Below are positions 42,870-50,878 of a stretch of 64,000 nucleotides of DNA, piece after piece. The notes below the pieces were generated by a model that ran no database searches, had not been told where the DNA came from, and saw only the letters and a program-made list of their open reading frames with translations. The position numbers and the translations under genes are program-made. Origin of the DNA: Bradyrhizobium sp. Ash2021 (lineage in GTDB: Bacteria > Pseudomonadota > Alphaproteobacteria > Rhizobiales > Xanthobacteraceae); assembly GCF_031202265.1 (NCBI RefSeq), contig NZ_CP100604.1:806001-870000 (forward strand). The letters run 5' to 3'. Every line of letters starts with the position of its first letter. Position 1 is the first letter of the stretch.

Positions 42870-44614
42870 GACGTCTCTGTTGCCGGCAATGTAACCGTAA
42901 ACGTCGATCCCTGTCCGGGTCCGGCGCTCTCCGCGGTCACATGGCCGCCATGCATGTCGATAATGCGTTTGACGATCGATAGACCCAGGCCGGTAGAGCT
43001 CTCGCCGGCGGTGGGCTTGGCCGAGAGCCGCTGGAACCGGCCGAACAGCCGGCCGAGGTCTTCGGGGCTGAGCCCTGCGCCCTCGTCACCGATGCGAATG
43101 ACGGTGCTATGGCCCTCATGGCCGACCGCCACCGTGATCTTGCCGCCGATCGGCGAGTATTTGATGGCATTGCTGACCAGATTGTCGATTGCTTCGCGGA
43201 TCCGGTCGGAGTCGCACATGGTGACGAAATTCGGCGGCGCGGATACGGCAATTGTTTGCTGCTTGTTGACGGCCAACGGCTGGTTGGCGTCGGCGACCTC
43301 GGCAACGAGGGCTGCGACATCGACCGGCTCACGGCGAATGGTGATGTCGAAGGCGTCCGCCATCGCATCCGAAATCAGATGATCGACCATCGAGGTCAGG
43401 CGCCTGGTGGCGTCGCGGATATGGTCGACCTGCGCCGTGACGTTTTCCTTGGGCGAGCCAGCCGAGATCAACTCGGTCAGCATTTCGGTGCGGCCGAGAA
43501 TCACGCCGAGCGGATTCTTCAAATCGTGCGCGACGGTGCCGAGGATCTCGTTCTTGAAGCCGTTGGCGCGCTGCAGCCGCAGCCATTGCGACGACAGCCG
43601 GCGGTTGGCCTGCATTAGCGCCCGCGTGCGCTGCGCGACGCGGTCCTCGAGCTGGGTATTGGCCTCGTGCAGCTGCTGATAAAGAATGACGTTGTCGAAG
43701 GCGATCGACAGCCGGCTGGAGAAGATCTCGACCAGCGCGCGGTCGGTCTCCGAAAGCGGACGCTCGGCCTGCAGCAGCACGACCACTTCGCGGCCGCTGC
43801 CGGTGCGCAGATAAAGCACGCTGCGATGATCGGCGAATTCGTTCTTGCGGCGCTGGAACGCCGCCTCCACCATCTGCCGCAAATCCGGATCGAGCGCTTT
43901 CGAACTGGTGGTGCCGATGAAGCGGCTGTAGCAGCCCGAGCCGGCAAGCACGGAAAATTCGGATTCGGCCGAGCCGCCGTCGTCGCGCAGCACCAGAATG
44001 CCGGCGCAATCGACATTGAGCAGCGAGGCAAGCTGGGTCAGCACGCCTTCGGCGAGGCGCTGCATCGATTTGAAATCATACAGCGTCGAGGCGGCGTCGA
44101 TGATGATTTCCAGCCCGCGCCTGGTCTGCACCATGCGCTCGAGCTGCTGGTAGCTGCGCAAGGCCGCTGTCAGCGAGGTGAACAGCTTGTCGGCGGTGAG
44201 CTCGGTCTTCGCCTTGTAGTCGTTGATGTCGTACTGGACGATGACGCGGCGCTCGGGCGCCTGGCCGGGCTGTCCGGTGCGCAGGATGATGCGGACGGTC
44301 TCGTTCCTGATCTCGTTGCGGATGTATTCGACCAGTTCGAGGCCGGCGACGTCGGTTTCCATGATGACGTCGAGCAGCACGGCTGCGATATCCGGATTGT
44401 TTCGCATCAGGATGCGGCCTTCGGCCGCGGAATAGGCCGACAGGATTTCGAGTGTCGACCCCTGCAGGTTGTAGTCACTCAGCGCAAAGCGGGTGCCTTC
44501 ATGCACGGCCTGATCGTCGTCGATGACGGCGATCTTCCATTTGCGCGCGGACGAAACCTCCGGAACGGCGCCGGTATCGTCGATCAGGTGGAGGACATCG
44601 TCCTGTTCGGCCAT
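42866..44614 (-). CDS. Receiver - DUF3369 - histidine kinase hybrid protein
   Basis: About 582 soluble residues. An N-terminal receiver (IAVIDDDQAVHEGT; phosphoacceptor Asp82 in LLDVIME; YKAK near 135) is followed by a DUF3369/GAF-like sensory region (about 165-315), a short coiled coil and HisKA with His363 in VAHDLKNPLG. An ATPase domain ends the protein (NLVSNAIKYSPIGG, GDEGAGLSPED, STGLGLSIVKRII). A receiver at the front of a kinase suggests that it accepts phosphate from, or is tuned by, the membrane kinase encoded just upstream, and then drives the OmpR-type regulator. Confidence 0.92.
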   Translation of the reverse strand: MAEQDDVLHLIDDTGAVPEVSSARKWKIAVIDDDQAVHEGTRFALSDYNLQGSTLEILSAYSAAEGRILMRNNPDIAAVLLDVIMETDVAGLELVEYIRNEIRNETVRIILRTGQPGQAPERRVIVQYDINDYKAKTELTADKLFTSLTAALRSYQQLERMVQTRRGLEIIIDAASTLYDFKSMQRLAEGVLTQLASLLNVDCAGILVLRDDGGSAESEFSVLAGSGCYSRFIGTTSSKALDPDLRQMVEAAFQRRKNEFADHRSVLYLRTGSGREVVVLLQAERPLSETDRALVEIFSSRLSIAFDNVILYQQLHEANTQLEDRVAQRTRALMQANRRLSSQWLRLQRANGFKNEILGTVAHDLKNPLGVILGRTEMLTELISAGSPKENVTAQVDHIRDATRRLTSMVDHLISDAMADAFDITIRREPVDVAALVAEVADANQPLAVNKQQTIAVSAPPNFVTMCDSDRIREAIDNLVSNAIKYSPIGGKITVAVGHEGHSTVIRIGDEGAGLSPEDLGRLFGRFQRLSAKPTAGESSTGLGLSIVKRIIDMHGGHVTAESAGPGQGSTFTVTLPATETS

Positions 44615-46668
44615 TGAGGAGTTCCGTCGGCTGCAGCGTCCGTGATCGAGGGTCCACCCTTGGCGACCTTCGGCATGATAATGCGAAATGTAGTGCCTTG
44701 TCCCGGTCTTGACTCCAGCATCATCCGGCCGCCGAGCTGTTGAGTGACAAGATTATAGACGATATGCAACCCCAGTCCGGTGCCGCCCTCGTTGCGGCGC
44801 GTGGTAAAGAACGGGTCGAAGGCCTGCCGCTGCACGTCCGGCGTCATTCCCGCCCCGTTATCGGCGAAAATGATCTCGACATCGTCGCTGCCGCGGGCCC
44901 TTGCCGAGATCGAGATCGCCCCGGAGCGGCCGTCGGCGAAGGCATGATTGGCGGCGTTGAGGAAAAGATTGGTTAAAATCTGCCCGTAGGAGCCGGGATA
45001 GCCGTCAATCATCAGGCCCTCCGGCACGTCGACCGACAGCGTGATCGCGGCCTTCTTCAGGACCGGCCGCAGGCTGGCGACGATCTGGTCGGTGGCTTCC
45101 CCGAGGGAGAATTGCCGGCGCTCGGCATGCGAACGGTCCACCGCCACCTGCTTGAACGACTGGATCAACTCGCCGGCGCGATGCAGGTTCGCCACCAGCT
45201 GCTGGGCGGCGTCGCGCGAGGTTTTCACGAATTCGTCGAGCTTGGAGCGGCGCAGCGGCTCGGTGCGCAATTCGGACTCGAACATCTCGGCGCGGCGCGC
45301 AAAGCTTGAAGCAACGGTCAGGCTGATGCCGATCGGGTTGTTGACCTCATGGGCGACCCCGGCGACCAGGCCGCCCAGCGCCGCCAGCCGTTCGGCGTCG
45401 ATCAGGTTCTGCTGGGCGGTGTTGAGCTCCAATAGCGCGCTCTCGGCCTTTTCCTTCGAGGCGCGCAGCTCGTCCTCGGTCTTGCGCTTGGCGATAGCGT
45501 TTTCGCGGAACACTTCCACCGCACGCGCCATCGCGCCGACCTCGTCCTTGGCGGCCGTTCCCTGCACGCTGCGGTCATAGTCGCCCGAGGTGATCGCGTG
45601 CATCGCCGCCATGATCTGGTGCAGCGGCAGCCGGATCGAGAGCGCGATCAGCACGCCGGCCGAAAGGATGATGCCGAGAAAGATCACGGCGATCGACAGC
45701 ACCCGGCTCGATATGTTGGACAGCGTCCGATCGAAGGTCTCCTGCGCCTTTTGCTCGCGCTGGCGCATCTTGACCGACAACTCGTCGATGGCGCCGATCG
45801 CGTCCGCCTGGCTGGCGTCGATGGTGTTGCGCAACAGCTCGGTGCGGTTGGCGAGCTCCTCGGTGAGTTTGGCCAGTCCCTCCCGCAGCGCCAGGGTCCG
45901 CGTGTTCAACCGCGCCAGCGCCATGCGCTGCAGATCGTTGTCGGCGAGGTCGGTCATCACAGGAATGGTTTTTTCGATTGTCTCGGTGTTCCTGCGTGCG
46001 TCGTCGGCGGAGGCGGACGACAGCGAGAGGTAATAGGAGTTGGCGGCGACCAGCATCGCGGTAAATGCCTCGCGGGATTTACCGAGTGCCGGCCAGATCA
46101 GCGCGTCGCGGTGCCCGGTGGCGCCCTCGATGATCGAGTAAAGCCCGGCCATATCCTTGGCCGGACCCAGCACCTGCTCTTCATAGGTCTTGGCGATTTT
46201 CCCCTGTACCGCGCGCAATTCGCCAAAACCGTCGAGGAAACGGCTGGTGACGTGTTCGAGCCGCTCCACCGACCCCGACAGCATCGGGTCGTTCGAAGCG
46301 CGCGTGGTCAGCGTGCCGAGCACCGCTTCGCGCAACAGCAGGATCTCGGCGAACAGTTCGGGGCTCGGCTGGTTGATGTAGCGGTGGATCAGGTTCTGCA
46401 GGCGGCTGGTTTCGCTCTCCAGCGACGCCAGGATCTTGTCGGATTCGCGCACCTGCCGGACATCTTCCCAGGCCGAGCCCAGCACCTTGGCGCCGTTCCA
46501 GATCAAGACGGCGAGCACGATCACGACGGCCGAGTTCAAGGCGGCGATCGACAGGATGCGCCAGCGGATCGGTACCGCACGCAGCAGCTGGACGATGCGA
46601 AAACGGCCGCGCGCGGCGAAGCCCGCCGACCGTTCCACTGCCTTGTCCTGTTGCGGTGCTCCGGCCAA
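44584..46668 (-). CDS. Membrane sensor histidine kinase with large periplasmic helical domain
   Basis: About 694 residues from a TTG start at 46668, just after the dctP-like stop, with AAGGTGGAG at proper spacing. A first helix lies at about 40-60 and a second at about 324-345, with some 265 residues of helical periplasmic region between. Then come HAMP, a coiled coil, HisKA with His440 in GVAHEVNNPIG, and an ATPase (LFLNAANHAFADG, FADNGAGMTPD, GGTGLGLHIVYNL). The 3' end overlaps the hybrid gene by 31 bases. It probably reads the TRAP-type binding protein encoded first in the operon. Confidence 0.9.
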   Translation of the reverse strand: MAGAPQQDKAVERSAGFAARGRFRIVQLLRAVPIRWRILSIAALNSAVVIVLAVLIWNGAKVLGSAWEDVRQVRESDKILASLESETSRLQNLIHRYINQPSPELFAEILLLREAVLGTLTTRASNDPMLSGSVERLEHVTSRFLDGFGELRAVQGKIAKTYEEQVLGPAKDMAGLYSIIEGATGHRDALIWPALGKSREAFTAMLVAANSYYLSLSSASADDARRNTETIEKTIPVMTDLADNDLQRMALARLNTRTLALREGLAKLTEELANRTELLRNTIDASQADAIGAIDELSVKMRQREQKAQETFDRTLSNISSRVLSIAVIFLGIILSAGVLIALSIRLPLHQIMAAMHAITSGDYDRSVQGTAAKDEVGAMARAVEVFRENAIAKRKTEDELRASKEKAESALLELNTAQQNLIDAERLAALGGLVAGVAHEVNNPIGISLTVASSFARRAEMFESELRTEPLRRSKLDEFVKTSRDAAQQLVANLHRAGELIQSFKQVAVDRSHAERRQFSLGEATDQIVASLRPVLKKAAITLSVDVPEGLMIDGYPGSYGQILTNLFLNAANHAFADGRSGAISISARARGSDDVEIIFADNGAGMTPDVQRQAFDPFFTTRRNEGGTGLGLHIVYNLVTQQLGGRMMLESRPGQGTTFRIIMPKVAKGGPSITDAAADGTPQWPNRTMSST

Positions 46669-46669
46669 T

Positions 46670-47659
46670 TCACTCCACCTTGCGAATTCGTTCGATCAGT
46701 TGCGCGACCGCGGGGTCGCGCTGCGCCTTGGCGTAGAGCCCGGCCATCGCCGCCTCGAACGGCTTGCGGTCGATATCTGTGACGATCTTGACGCCGGCCG
46801 CTTCGGCCTGCTTGCGCGACCGTTCTTCGAGATCCCGCCACTTTTCACGCATGAAGCGGCTGGAGCGCAGCGCCGACTCGCGGAAGATTTGTTGATCTTC
46901 GGCCGAGAGGCTGCCCCAGGCCTTCTTCGACATCACCAGCACTTCCGGGCTCATCGTGTGTTCGGTGAGGGTGTAGTAGCCGGCATATTTGAAGTGATCG
47001 GTGGTGACGAAGGACGGCCAGTTGTTCTCAGCGCCGTCGATCAGCCTGGTGGCAAGCCCGGTCAGCACCTGCCCGTAGGGCAGTTCGACCGGCTCGGCGC
47101 CGAGCGACTTGATCATGTCGGACATCTGCTCGGACTGCTGCACGCGCAGCCGCAAACCCCTGAGGTCGGCGATCGAGCGGATCGGCCGGACGCTGTTGTA
47201 GATCGAGCGGGCGCCGGAATCATAGAACGCGAGGCCAACGAAACCATAGGGCTCGAAGCTGTCGAGGATCTCGCTGCCGATCGGCCCATCCAGCACCTTC
47301 TGCAAATGCCCGATGGAGCGAAACAAAAACGGCATGGCCAGCACATTCATCGCCGGCACCAAGTTTCCGATCAACGCGACATTGGTGCGATTGAGGTCGA
47401 TCGCGCCGACCCGGGTCTGCTCCAGGGTTTCCTTTTCCTCGCCGAGCTGGTGCGAATGGAAGACCTTGATCTGGTGGCGACCGCCGCTGCGCTCCGCGAC
47501 CATGCTGCCCATATACAGCAGCGCCTGGACGGTCGGATAATCCTCGTTCTGGGTGTCGGCGGCGCGGAATTCGCGCGCAAACGCACTCGTTGCGGCCACT
47601 GCGGCGAGCAGCGCGACAACAAGCGTCATGGTCCGCGAAAGGTCGGCGCGGCGGTACAC
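46670..47659 (-). CDS. TRAP-type periplasmic binding protein (DctP family), likely a sensory partner
   Basis: Roughly 330 residues. Family features: FHSHQLGEEKETLEQTRVGAIDLNRTNVALIGNLVPAMNVLAMPFLFRS, and the ligand region LRGLRLRVQQSEQMSDMIKSLGAEPVELPYGQVLTGLATRLIDGAENN. A signal peptide ends near TSAFAREF. The start is uncertain: GTG 47659 is used here, TTG 47665 behind AAGGGG and ATG 47629 are alternatives. No DctQ or DctM permease gene is near; instead two kinases and a regulator follow at once. Confidence 0.88.
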   Translation of the reverse strand: MYRRADLSRTMTLVVALLAAVAATSAFAREFRAADTQNEDYPTVQALLYMGSMVAERSGGRHQIKVFHSHQLGEEKETLEQTRVGAIDLNRTNVALIGNLVPAMNVLAMPFLFRSIGHLQKVLDGPIGSEILDSFEPYGFVGLAFYDSGARSIYNSVRPIRSIADLRGLRLRVQQSEQMSDMIKSLGAEPVELPYGQVLTGLATRLIDGAENNWPSFVTTDHFKYAGYYTLTEHTMSPEVLVMSKKAWGSLSAEDQQIFRESALRSSRFMREKWRDLEERSRKQAEAAGVKIVTDIDRKPFEAAMAGLYAKAQRDPAVAQLIERIRKVE

Positions 47660-47866
47660 TGGCAACAAATCCCCTTGTGATGAAGTCTGCGGCGGGAAGA
47701 AAAGGTTCAACTAATTTTACAGAACTGGGCGGATATGGCTATCCTGCCGATATCGTTAATTGTGCTCAATGACAGGCGATGGCGGATTGATCCCGCTGTC
47801 GCCGGGTCCTATGACGGCGGGCAGCGCAGACGCTTCATTTCGGCGCCGGATGAGAGTGTTTCAACG

Positions 47867-49189
47867 GTGAAGTTGAATTTGAGATTCTTATACCTCGCAG
47901 CCCTCGCGACCATCGCCCTTGTGTCTCCCGCGCAGGCCGCCACAGACATCCTGTGGTGGCACGCGATGTCGGGAGAACTCGGCAAGCAGGTCGAGAAGCT
48001 CGCCGCCGACTTCAATGCATCTCAGTCCGAATACCGGATCGTGCCGAGCTACAAGGGCAATTACACCGAGACGGTGACGGCGGCGATCTTCGCCTATCGT
48101 TCGCGAAGCCAGCCCGCCATCGTTCAGGTCAACGAGATCGCGACCGCAACCATGATGGCGGCGAGGGGCGCCATCTATCCCGTGTTCGAATTGATGCGGG
48201 ACCAGTCCGAGATGTTTTCGCCCCGCGCGTATCTGCCGGCCGTGACCGGCTATTACTCCGACGTGGCCGGCAACATGCTGTCGTTCCCGTTCAACAGCTC
48301 GACGCCGATCCTGTATTATAACAAGGATCTCTTCCGCGCCGCCGGCCTCGATCCGGAAGTGGCGCCGAAGACCTGGCCGGAGGTTGGCGCCGCGGCGAAG
48401 CGGCTGCGCACCGCGGGCGCCGTTTGCGGTCTGACCACCTCCTGGCCGTCCTGGATCAATGTCGAGAATTTTTCCGCCTTCCACAATCTGCCGCTCGCGA
48501 CCCGCGCCAACGGCTTTGGCGGTCTCGATGCGGAGCTGACCTTCAACAATCCGGCGGTGGTGCGCCATATCGCGCAACTTGCGGAATGGCAGCAGACGAA
48601 GGCGTTCGACTACAGCGGCCGGGGCCAGACCGCCGAGCCGCGATTTCAAAAGGGCGAGTGCGCGATCTTCATCGGCTCGTCGGCGACGCGCGCCGATATC
48701 AAGGCCAATTCGAAATTCGAGGTCGGCTACGGCATGATGCCCTATTGGCCCGACGTCGCTGACGCGCCGCAAAACAGCATCATCGGCGGCGCCACCCTGT
48801 GGGTGTTGCGCGACCGGCCGCGCGCCGAATATGCCGGTGTCGCCAAGCTTTTTGCATTTCTGTCCAAGCCGGAGATTCAGGCGGCCTGGCACCAGAACAC
48901 CGGCTATCTGCCGATCACCCGCGCCGCGTTCGACCTGACCCGTGCGCAGGGCTTCTACGATCGCAATCCGGGAGTGGCGATCTCGATCGAGCAGATGATG
49001 TTGAAGCCGCCGACCGAGAACTCGAAGGGAATCCGGCTTGGATCGTTCGTCCTGATCCGCGATGTGATCGACGACGAACTGGAGCAGGCTTTTAGCGGCA
49101 AGAGGTCGGCGCAGGCAGCCATGGACCTGGCCGTGGAGCGCGGCAACCGCCTGCTGCGCCAGTTCGAGCGGGCCAATCCGGATCGATAG
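47867..49189 (+). CDS. Extracellular solute-binding protein, UgpB-like
   Basis: About 440 residues from the GTG at 47867; the length matches glycerol-3-phosphate-binding UgpB. A signal peptide (LRFLYLAALATIALVSPAQAA) leads to DILWWHAMSGELGKQVEKLAADFNASQSEYRIVPSYKGNYTETVTAAIFAYRS and FPFNSSTPILYYNKDLFRAAGLDPEVAPKTWPEV, both typical of UgpB. No ABC permease or ATPase gene is adjacent. It is divergent from the sensory operon, so it may be its regulated target or a second sensor input. Confidence 0.9.
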   Translation: MKLNLRFLYLAALATIALVSPAQAATDILWWHAMSGELGKQVEKLAADFNASQSEYRIVPSYKGNYTETVTAAIFAYRSRSQPAIVQVNEIATATMMAARGAIYPVFELMRDQSEMFSPRAYLPAVTGYYSDVAGNMLSFPFNSSTPILYYNKDLFRAAGLDPEVAPKTWPEVGAAAKRLRTAGAVCGLTTSWPSWINVENFSAFHNLPLATRANGFGGLDAELTFNNPAVVRHIAQLAEWQQTKAFDYSGRGQTAEPRFQKGECAIFIGSSATRADIKANSKFEVGYGMMPYWPDVADAPQNSIIGGATLWVLRDRPRAEYAGVAKLFAFLSKPEIQAAWHQNTGYLPITRAAFDLTRAQGFYDRNPGVAISIEQMMLKPPTENSKGIRLGSFVLIRDVIDDELEQAFSGKRSAQAAMDLAVERGNRLLRQFERANPDR

Positions 49190-49260
49190 GCCGAGGTACT
49201 TATGCTTGGTTCACGGAGAGATCAGGCGCGACTACCGGCGTTAACGACCATACCCAAGGC

Positions 49261-49707
49261 TCACGCCAGCAGTTGCTCCTCGATTTGATGGACTGGCATC
49301 TTCACGAGATCCTTGCCGACTTCCGATTGAACCGCCTTGCGAACGGCATCCGAATAATCCGGCCGGATCATGCCCAGCGCGCGCGGCGACGCGACGATGG
49401 TGAGCGCCGTGGTTTCGCCGGTTGTGACCGCAACGTCGAGCCGGTCGGCAAGAGCCCGCAAGAACGCGCGCTCAGACTCATCATGCCAGTCGGTCTGCTC
49501 AACCGAGCTTCGCGCGGTACCGATCGACGAATGCACGCTGCCCGGCGCATCGGTTCCTTGCGCGCGCGTCGCTAGGTCCGGGTGCTCGCGCACTTCCTTT
49601 GTGTGCAGGTTCGGAAACATGCGGTTTCCGAGATTTTCGAGGATAAGCGCCTTGCGCCCATCGCATACGACGATCCAGTCACCAGTGCCGATCTTCATTT
49701 TGGTCAT
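49261..49707 (-). CDS. Host attachment protein family (baeRF-like)
   Basis: About 148 residues. WIVVCDGRKALILENLGNRMFPNLHTKEVREHPDLATRAQGTDAPG and ERAFLRALADRLDVAVTTGETTALTIVASPRALGMIR match the rhizobial family annotated as required for attachment to host cells. The fold resembles the N-terminal part of release factor eRF1. Its biochemical role is not established. MTKMKIG offers two possible starts; the second Met would also be reasonable. Confidence 0.85.
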   Translation of the reverse strand: MTKMKIGTGDWIVVCDGRKALILENLGNRMFPNLHTKEVREHPDLATRAQGTDAPGSVHSSIGTARSSVEQTDWHDESERAFLRALADRLDVAVTTGETTALTIVASPRALGMIRPDYSDAVRKAVQSEVGKDLVKMPVHQIEEQLLA

Positions 49708-49794
49708 TGAAGCACTCCATCCTTCAGAATGCCGGTCACGGTGCGCATTTCCTGCGCGACGCAGATTGGCTCGGGAGTCAAAGCATTCTGGAAA

Positions 49795-50193
49795 TCAAAG
49801 ATGCTCTTCGAAAGCCTCAAATGACTTGCCGAACTGCGACAGGGCCTCCTCCAGATAGTCCGCCAGCATCGGCGTCCCGATCAGGTAGGATGCTGTACGA
49901 TTGTTGTGGGCACGCTCCGCTTCCGAGCGCAGATCGCGCCAATTGTCGAGATCGCCGTCACCGCGGCCGAGCCACATCAGGGCGACGAGGTCAATCTGCT
50001 CGTCGACGTTCAAATCCCGAATGAAGCGGGAGAGTTCCGAGCGATCGGTGCTCTTGCTGTGATCCTCAGCCACATCGTCACTCGAATCGGAGTTGGCATC
50101 CGGTCCGATGGCGTTACTGTCGGATTGCCGTGACTTCGTTACAATGAAGAATACTTTTTCCGGCGATATCGACAGGTTCGGGGCATTTCGCAT
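49795..50193 (-). CDS. DUF3775 family protein
   Basis: About 132 residues from the ATG at 50193. Signature stretches: LSISPEKVFFIVTKSRQSDSN, an acidic low-complexity middle (DSSDDVAEDH), then NVDEQIDLVALMWLGRGDGDLDNWRDLRSEAERAHNNRTASYLIGTPMLADYLEEALSQFG. Function unknown. It is common in Bradyrhizobium and relatives and lies next to the host-attachment-type gene on the same strand. Confidence 0.88.
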   Translation of the reverse strand: MRNAPNLSISPEKVFFIVTKSRQSDSNAIGPDANSDSSDDVAEDHSKSTDRSELSRFIRDLNVDEQIDLVALMWLGRGDGDLDNWRDLRSEAERAHNNRTASYLIGTPMLADYLEEALSQFGKSFEAFEEHL

Positions 50194-50817
50194 ACGGACC
50201 TCCCGGGTGCAGGCTTTCACTCCCCGATAGAACCAGGGTCCCCGCACCAGCGTTGCCTTGCGCGAGATCAATAGATCGTCACTGGGAACACAGGGCGTCG
50301 CGGACCCGTCTGACGAGATCCGTTAGTTGATCCGTCTGGCTGCCGATTAGGGCGCCAATGCCGGCCGGGCAGCTGTTCGCGGCGGCCAAGGACACCGGCA
50401 ATGTCGCGCTCCATGATCTCCTGATCAAGCGGTTTCCCGACACTGTCTGCGTCGCGCGTCGCTTTTGTCCGACAAGCGCTATCCCCGCTACCGCCCGACC
50501 ATGGCAGCACTCCGCGCGCTGAAGAAGATCGATGCGAACCAAGGCTGCACCCGGCAGAAACGGATCGCCGCACCGCGCTGCCTGCGCATCAACAGCGAGG
50601 ATTTTTGCGATTAGCGGGACGGGGCCCCTGCGATCTTCAAATCATGGGGCCCTCGCCCAACGAGCGGGCGCCAAAAAGTACCTGATCAATATTTAGGCAA
50701 CACCATGGCTTTGTATGCAATATGACGCCCAATCGAATGCGGTCGTCTCGCGGCAGAAAATCGATATTCTCAAGTTAAATCATTCGGTTAAGGTGCAATT
50801 GACGTTCCGTTAAGGTT
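50194..50817. other. Intergenic region, no gene recognised
   Basis: About 620 bases. Short frames exist on both strands, including a plus-strand frame around 50430-50614 whose translation has ordered-looking pieces (YPRYRPTMAALRALKKIDA). None has a full domain or good start. It may include the remains of a decayed gene. The AT-rich stretch from about 50640 leads to the sigma54-type promoter. Confidence 0.4.
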
Positions 50818-50833
50818 TGGCACGAACCTTGCG
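50818..50833 (+). promoter_or_regulatory. Predicted sigma54 (RpoN) promoter of the peptide-type ABC operon
   Basis: TGGCACGAACCTTGCG matches the sigma54 consensus TGGCAC-N5-TTGCW, with GG and GC at the required -24/-12 spacing. It is 46 bases before the ATG of the binding-protein gene, leaving room for a leader. A GGTGCA half-site lies at 50792-50797. The activator is not known; NtrC would fit the nitrogen theme of the operon. Confidence 0.65.
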
Positions 50834-50878
50834 ATTCCCGTTCCAAAGCCGGCTTTCCTCGGGCGTTGGAGCATCTCC

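Noticed and set aside
41997..43382. Plus-strand frame running through the CTCTCCCC repeat and the regulator/kinase genes
   Set aside because: Starts inside a palindromic repeat and is antisense to two genes with full receiver and kinase motifs.
50430..50614. Possible decayed gene in the long intergenic region before the ABC operon
   Set aside because: Some translated pieces look ordered, but no frame keeps a domain, no start site is convincing and no family is recognised.
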